A DNA stretch of 13,315 nucleotides from Gryganskiella cystojenkinii (lineage: Eukaryota > Mortierellomycota > Mortierellomycetes > Mortierellales > Mortierellaceae). The notes under the pieces are model-generated. The model was not told the DNA's origin, made no database searches, and saw only the letters and a program-made list of their open reading frames with translations. The DNA is taken from the NCBI GenBank assembly GCA_015852425.1, contig JAAAIG010000979.1, positions 1 through 13,315 on the forward strand, in the 5' to 3' direction. A program made the translations under genes and the position numbers. Shown in pieces: positions 8,850 through 13,315 of this stretch (position 1 is the stretch's first letter; each line of letters opens with the position of its first letter).

Positions 8850-10483
8850 AGAGTTTTGTTGCTGAGGGTTTTGTTGTTGAGGGTTTTGTTGCTGATTTTG
8901 CTTCTGTTGTCCTCGACCTTGATTGCTGCTGTTGTTGTTGCTGGAATTGGGCAGACGAGGCTGGATTTGAATGAGTCCCGGTGTGGGAATGGGTGCATTG
9001 GATGTTGTTGGAGGCTTGGGGCTCGGTGAAGCTGACGCAGACGCCACAGAATGTGCGGGCTTTAAAAGTGTCATTTGAGGGACAGGCGCAGCATTGGCTG
9101 CGGCGGTGGCGGCGGCAGCTGCCTCGGCCTCTGCCTTTTTACTTCCTCGCTCACGTCGTTTCCTCTCCCTCTTGGGCTTCCCAGGCGTTTGTGAACTAGC
9201 TGCATCTGCAGTATTTGCGTTCGACTGAGCCTGACCTTGAGACTTTTTGCCAGTATTCTGGCTTCCTGGCTGCTGCTGCTGTTGCTGAGACTTTTGCCCT
9301 CCTTGACCTTGTTGTCCCTTTGCACTTTGTTGTTGTTGGTTACTTGATCCTGGCGAGTTGTGACTGGGTGCACGGTTACTGATGCTGTTGGTATCTTTGG
9401 CGTTCCGATTGGCAAGGATGGTGATCTGAGCTTTACTTGAGCTGGAGAGGCCGGCTTTGCCTCCCTGTCGTGCCTGACGTGCGGCGAGTCTATTGGCCTG
9501 CGATTTGGCTTGTGCCGCTGCCTTTTGAGCCCTGAGGTCTTCCAATAACGGTGTCGATTTAGGGTTGAGGGCGCTCTCCTTCAAGACTAAAAGCATCGAT
9601 ATGCCACGTAAACAGAAAAAAAATAGAGCAATGGTTACTATGAGGAACATAGCGGTGGCACGTTCTACGGTTTTGGCTCCCATCCACTTACGCTGCTCAG
9701 TTCCTGAAAGCTTCATCTCCTTTTCGGCCTCTGTGGGTTCCGCAGTAAGTGACTGCAAGAACGCTTGATAATCCGGATCTTTAAAACAAAGCGAAGGTAA
9801 AAAATTGCAGCACAAAAGATTCATTAGATCAAAAGTGCTTGCTCCTTTTCTTTCCATGTGGTCGTCACTGTTGAGTCAACAAAATAGCATCTTTTTGGTT
9901 TGTACTGGTGTGCTGTGGTGTGCTGTGATGCATTCAATTATATTTTACCATCCTCGATTGTTCCTTGCTTTGTATCGGCCTTGCGTTGTTCCCGGGGGAC
10001 TTTTTGAAAAGGTGCAAATTCGACATAGGCGCGTCCTTCATTTCCATTCCTGTCCACGAAGGCATGACCATGATATGCCTTTTGGAAATCCGTGGCGAGT
10101 TTCACGCTCCTGAAGTAGATGTAAGCTCTGGCGAACGTGTTTCCCTTGACCGGACTAGAAAGTAGAGGGGAAGCAACGGCAGAAGAGTTTAGAAAAAACA
10201 TAAAAAAATATAAAAATTGAATGATTAAAAGGAATGCAACATACAAAAGATTCAAAAAGGGGAATTGTGCGTACTTTTTGCTGACTTTTCCTGCAACCCA
10301 GGTCAGGGGTCTTTCAACAGACTGCTCAGAGAGGAACGGTTTGATGGATTCCATAAAGACGGCCTCTGGGAGGTTGGCAGGCAATCGACGGACGATAATC
10401 TTTGTCTTTGCTTGACCCCTGTTGGGACCACGGACACGACTGGCGCGTTTCGAGGGTGTTTTCCCACCTGCAGGAGCGTTCAT
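8529..10483 (-). CDS. UPF3: UPF3 nonsense-mediated mRNA decay factor, four exons, 519 aa
   Basis: Exons are 10483-10275, 10154-9949, 9778-9692 and 9586-8529, with introns of 120, 170 and 105 nt. Junction phases are 2, 1 and 1. UPF3 shuttles between nucleus and cytoplasm and bridges exon-junction or other mRNA marks to UPF2 and UPF1. The Smg-4/UPF3 RRM-like domain starts at KTKIIVRRLP (about residues 26-35). It continues through GKVSKNPVKGNTFARAYIYF and the hallmark VEFAPFQK (114-121), then GTIEDDPDYQAFL (134-146) and TPLLEDL (about 178-184). Every one of these spans is complete only after splicing. The donor at 9691 is a perfect GTAAGT. The C-terminal half is low complexity: Gln-rich runs, a basic KPKRERKRRERG patch, an Ala run, then Arg/Gly repeats to the TAA. 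The canonical metazoan exon-junction-binding motif is not obvious. The start is a clear ATG. The gene is divergent from RPB10. Confidence 0.95.
8818..8895 (-). repeat. CAG/CAA-type repeat encoding poly-Gln in UPF3
   Basis: Glutamine codons (CAG and CAA mixed) form an eleven-residue run, preceded by QQQNP/QQQNS units of about 18 bp that look like a tandem expansion. The repeat stays in frame and lies in the last exon. Confidence 0.8.
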
Positions 10484-10846
10484 GAGAGGATATGTGTAGT
10501 GGTAGTGATGGAAAGATGGTTGACAGAATGTGAGAAAGGAAAAAAAAAGGAGTCAGTCATGCTCGCATTTGGCACTTTCGTGGAATGTGAGTCCATGTTG
10601 GTCGTGGATGGACGCCCTTGCCGCAAAATGGTCATGTGATATTGGTGGCTTATCTAATCATCTAGCAGTCACTTTTTCTTGCGCTGCTTGATTGATTACA
10701 ATTGTGCAGGGCTCTACTGCGACATTTTTTTTTTTTTTTTTTTTGTTGTTATTCGCCCTTCGCTCAATTGAGGAATTAAAAAAAAGAGAGGATGCATCAG
10801 TTTGCATTTGTTTGTTCTCTTTTTTACCAACCAACACACATTCATC
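10484..10846. promoter_or_regulatory. Divergent UPF3 / RPB10 promoter, 363 bp
   Basis: The two start codons face away from each other across this interval, so it must carry both promoters and leaders. A T20 run on the plus strand (10725-10744) sits about 100 bp before the RPB10 start, as in fungal poly(dA:dT) nucleosome-free promoters. The RPB10 leader just before its ATG is CA/pyrimidine-rich (CCAACCAACACACATTCATC). The UPF3 leader is likewise CA/pyrimidine-rich. I cannot point to a convincing TATA box. Confidence 0.65.
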
Positions 10847-11479
10847 ATGATTATCCCCGTGCGCTGCTTTTCTTGCGGAAAGGTCATTGGAAACAAGTGG
10901 GATCACTACCTTCAGCTGCTCCAGGCAGAGTACACCGAAGGGTGAGTCTTCTTTTTTTTCATGGAGGCACAGCTCAATCAGCATCACAGCGCAGGACCAT
11001 GACACAGGACCGGTCAGCCAGTTTACCACCAGATCAACACAACCCCATGGACACCGAATCGACGCTGCCGTGTGTTCATCATAGCCATGGACATTCACTA
11101 TTGATTGTTCTGAGGGACATGGCCATGGAACCTTACTCTTGTTCGCATCAATGGAGAGAGCTATACCAATGGACCATAGGTAGCACTTTCCTTGTCAGAG
11201 AAAGAGTCTAACACTTACGCCCTTTTGCGTCTTTGCAATAGTGATGCCCTCGATGCCCTCGGTTTGAAGAGATACTGCTGCCGTCGTATGGTCTTGACCC
11301 ACGTCGATCTGATCGAGAAGCTCCTTCACTACAACCGTACGTTCAGAACGAAGAACAGTCATGTTACCAGATATTGCTACGCTTAAGCTGATTCAACAAG
11401 CACATACTCAACCTCTTTTCCTTTTTTTTTTTTTTGCTTTCATTTAGCCTTGGAGCGCAGCGTGGACTTGAAGCGTTAA
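10847..11479 (+). CDS. RPB10: RNA polymerases I, II and III shared subunit RPB10 (ABC5), three exons, 73 aa
   Basis: Exons are 10847-10941, 11242-11336 and 11448-11479, with introns of 300 and 111 nt; junction phases are 2 and 1. The product is the smallest core subunit shared by all three nuclear RNA polymerases, a zinc-binding assembly subunit. The spliced protein shows the family start [12 protein letters not shown], with Cys7 and Cys10. [11 protein letters not shown] contributes Cys44 and Cys45, completing the zinc site, and [17 protein letters not shown] follows. Its 73 residues match the usual length of about 70. The donors GTGAGT and GTACGT and the acceptors CAATAG and ATTTAG are good. 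Retention of intron 1 would bring an in-frame TGA immediately after Glu31-Gly32. A plus-strand AATAAA at 11573-11578, 94 nt past the stop, is the likely poly(A) signal. Confidence 0.97.
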
Positions 11480-11867
11480 AATGCTTGACGAAAAAAAAAC
11501 CAACATCAAAAACAGGACCGCGGCCGCACTGGGGGAACGGACGCGTTAACCTCATGTACAATTCAATGGAACAATAAATCCTCAAATCATCCTTTCTGTA
11601 TTGCTTAGAAGAGAGACCACTACCCCTGATGCATCATGACAACCACCAGGGCTACGTCCAAGTTAAAGATCGCGAAGCAGATAATATGTAAAACAAAAGA
11701 CGAGATTATCCCCGCTCAGACACCCACAAACAGCACACAAACGCTCTCAATCCGTCTTTGTGCAATGATGGGTATCGTGACCTTAACGACTGTGCGTGCT
11801 CTTTTCTCCCCAACCTCTTTTTTTTTTTTTTTTGGTCGTGGAGTTCTTTTTAAAACGAGGAGAGGTT
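11480..11867. other. Convergent intergenic region between RPB10 and the cyclin gene
   Basis: It holds the 3' ends of both genes. The RPB10 poly(A) signal is at 11573-11578. A long T run (about 11818-11833, plus strand) is followed by CTTTTTAAAACG at 11846-11857. No gene is supported; the short open frames here lack recognisable content. Confidence 0.6.
11573..11578 (+). terminator. RPB10 polyadenylation signal AATAAA
   Basis: A canonical hexamer lies 94 nt downstream of the RPB10 stop codon, on its sense strand, and is the only one found before the opposing gene. Confidence 0.6.
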
Positions 11868-12870
11868 TTATTCTCCCATAGCGATCCATTGGTCCCGCAG
11901 TCCTTCTACATAATCTGGTTCTGCTACTGCCGAGTCCTCATTCAGCATGTGATCGCTATCATCCGAGTCGTCTTGTGAACTATTGCCGTTCATATTTTCG
12001 TCTTCTTCTTCTGAGCTTTGCTGTTGATGATGGTGCCGTGAAGATGATGTCGATACATGTGGATGGACAGACTCTGCAATCTCGAAGCGGGAATGTTGTC
12101 GGACCAGGTTAACATAATACCGTTGCATTGTCCCACCCTCGACTGCGACCCTCCAGTCAATCAGACCCAAAAACTCGACCTCGAGCGTGTTCAGCTCCTG
12201 AGTCGAGAGACCTCCGACTTTGGCGTAATGGGAATTAGTACAATACGAGTCGCAGACTGCCTTGGCTGCGAGTGTGACCGAGGCGATGATGAATCGATGG
12301 ACTGTCAGCGACGAGATGGTGAACGTCCGGACCTTTTCACATACTCTGTCGATATAGATCAAGATAACTAGAAGACAAGCCCGTTCCAGTGAGGTATATT
12401 TGACGATCCTGCGCAAGTAGTCGTAGACGGATATTTGTGGGGGTGCTCTGGAATGAAACCGGGTCAGGTTCGCGGATGTCAGTGGGATTTGGTCGTTGTG
12501 GGCGGTGAGGCGACAGAGCATGTCCGCTATTGAAAAGTAAGATACCAAATTGAAAAGACAAAATTCCTTGGTTTAGTTAGCTGAATAGATCTCTTGCATT
12601 TTTTTTTGGGGTGGCTTTCTGCCAACACAAACTAGATCCGACAAACGAAATCCATCCGTGATTTCGTCCATGTGGTCCATTGGTCGCTCTTTCGCATCTA
12701 GATTTTTGACTGCGGGTGTCTTTACCAATCATTATTGTCAAGTGTGTCATGTCTGCTTGATGAAAGTATTCCGGGACGAAGATCACGCCGGATGGATCCT
12801 CTGGCTGTGCTGTTGGTGCTGTTGGTTCTGGTGATGGTGACACATGTGTTGATGCCGGTTGAAGATGCAT
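11868..12870 (-). CDS. PHO80-like cyclin, two certain exons, 267 aa (possible extra 5' exon)
   Basis: Exons are 12870-12726 and 12526-11868, with a 199-nt phase 1 intron (donor GTAAAG, acceptor TTCAATAG). PHO80/PCL cyclins bind a Pho85/CDK5-type kinase and steer it, classically in phosphate signalling. The spliced protein reads MTHLTIMIADMLCRL, then FHSRAPPQISVYDYL, then IYIDRVCEK. The family-diagnostic stretch LTVHRFIIASVTLAAKAVCD and NSHYAKVGGL follows, then LNTLEVEFL. The N-terminus is short and Pro/Thr/Ser-rich. The C-terminal 60 or so residues contain a His/Gln run and an acidic Ser/Asp/Glu-rich tail. The ATG at 12870 is the first in frame after a stop at 12949. An ATG at 13254 reached through an upstream intron is an alternative. 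AATAAA overlaps the TAA stop. Paralog identity within the PHO80/PCL group cannot be decided here. Confidence 0.9.
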
Positions 12871-13315
12871 GGCTTGGTTGGGTATTTCGGAAGGGAGGAT
12901 CCCTTTGGAGTTGGTAGTAGAAATCGCAAAAAAAAAAAAAAAAACGCCCTAGCCTTGTTTGTTAGCTGAGGGGTGTACTGAAAGAGTTGTTTTTGTGCTG
13001 AGTACTGGGGGTTGGAATTGATGTGGGGTGTGTCCAATGCCACGTTGTTGACTAAATCCTGTTGGTGTCGACTGGAGGAAAAAAGTTTTTTGGATCGCAA
13101 AAAATAAAATTAGGCGGTTGTGTTGATTGAAACTGGGTCCTGCAGGGATGTTGAATGGCAGACAGCGTGAAGAGATGAGGGAAATAAAAAGTGGAGGACG
13201 AGAAAAATAAATCAAATTGAAAAAAGAAAAAGAGAGTTGTTTCGATTTACCCATTCAAACCTGTTGACCTTTTTATCTTCGGCGCTCTCTTTTTTTTTTT
13301 TGCTTGTCGGTCTCT
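12871..13315 (-). promoter_or_regulatory. 5' region of the cyclin gene, possibly containing a 348-nt intron
   Basis: A GTAAAT donor at 13250, directly after ATGG (13254-13251), could splice to an acceptor CCAAAG with exon start at 12902. Both are phase 1 and give M-G-I-L-P-S-E-I-P-N-Q-A-M in frame with the cyclin. The putative intron has a T17 run on the sense strand (12944-12928) about 25 nt before the acceptor. That resembles the confirmed-by-frame intron 3 of the TRM44-like gene. Without this intron the region is a leader and promoter. No other gene was seen. Confidence 0.4.

Noticed and set aside
9590..9660. Apparent transmembrane segment in the UPF3 reading frame
   Set aside because: It lies in a 105-nt intron with a perfect GTAAGT donor and a TTTTAG acceptor of matching phase; splicing removes it.
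10792..11211. Plus-strand open frame covering RPB10 exon 1 and intron 1
   Set aside because: It is out of frame with RPB10, whose exons and splice sites are certain; no recognisable domain and probably open by chance.
12057..12371. Plus-strand frame of 104 codons
   Set aside because: Antisense shadow of the conserved cyclin domain.

Overview
This window is nuclear DNA from a fungus. Five genes give clear orthologs once their spliceosomal introns (101 to 300 nt, GT...AG) are removed. A PHO80-type cyclin points to Fungi. The gene set, small introns and long A/T homopolymers would fit an early-diverging lineage such as Mortierellomycota or Mucoromycota, but that placement is inference. I see no prokaryotic, viral or transposase genes.

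Layout. (1) 1-1100, plus: the 3' part of a single-pass membrane protein gene with a Ser/Pro-rich tail and a terminal coiled coil. (2) 1101-2304: a convergent intergenic region with a hexanucleotide microsatellite and three inverted repeats. (3) 5014-2305, minus, four exons: TRM44-like tRNA uridine 2'-O-methyltransferase. (4) 7738-5223, minus, three exons: mitochondrial UbiB/ADCK2-type atypical kinase (yeast Cqd1 class). (5) 10483-8529, minus, four exons: UPF3, the nonsense-mediated decay adaptor. (6) 10847-11479, plus, three exons: RPB10, the subunit shared by RNA polymerases I, II and III. It is divergent from UPF3 across 363 bp. (7) 12870 (possibly 13254) to 11868, minus: PHO80-like cyclin, convergent with RPB10.

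The genes do not form a pathway or cluster. They are an ordinary run of housekeeping genes for tRNA modification, coenzyme Q handling, mRNA surveillance, transcription and cyclin-CDK signalling. All splice junctions were chosen by reading-frame phase plus family similarity and restore continuous frames. Family comparisons are from memory, with no search run.

I found no convincing undescribed system. The most noteworthy non-coding signals are the inverted repeats at 1706-1735, 1812-1990 and 2125-2195 between two convergent genes, a dense G-run motif inside a TRM44 intron (3901-3922), and a possible missed or decayed C-terminal segment of TRM44 at 2248-2210.
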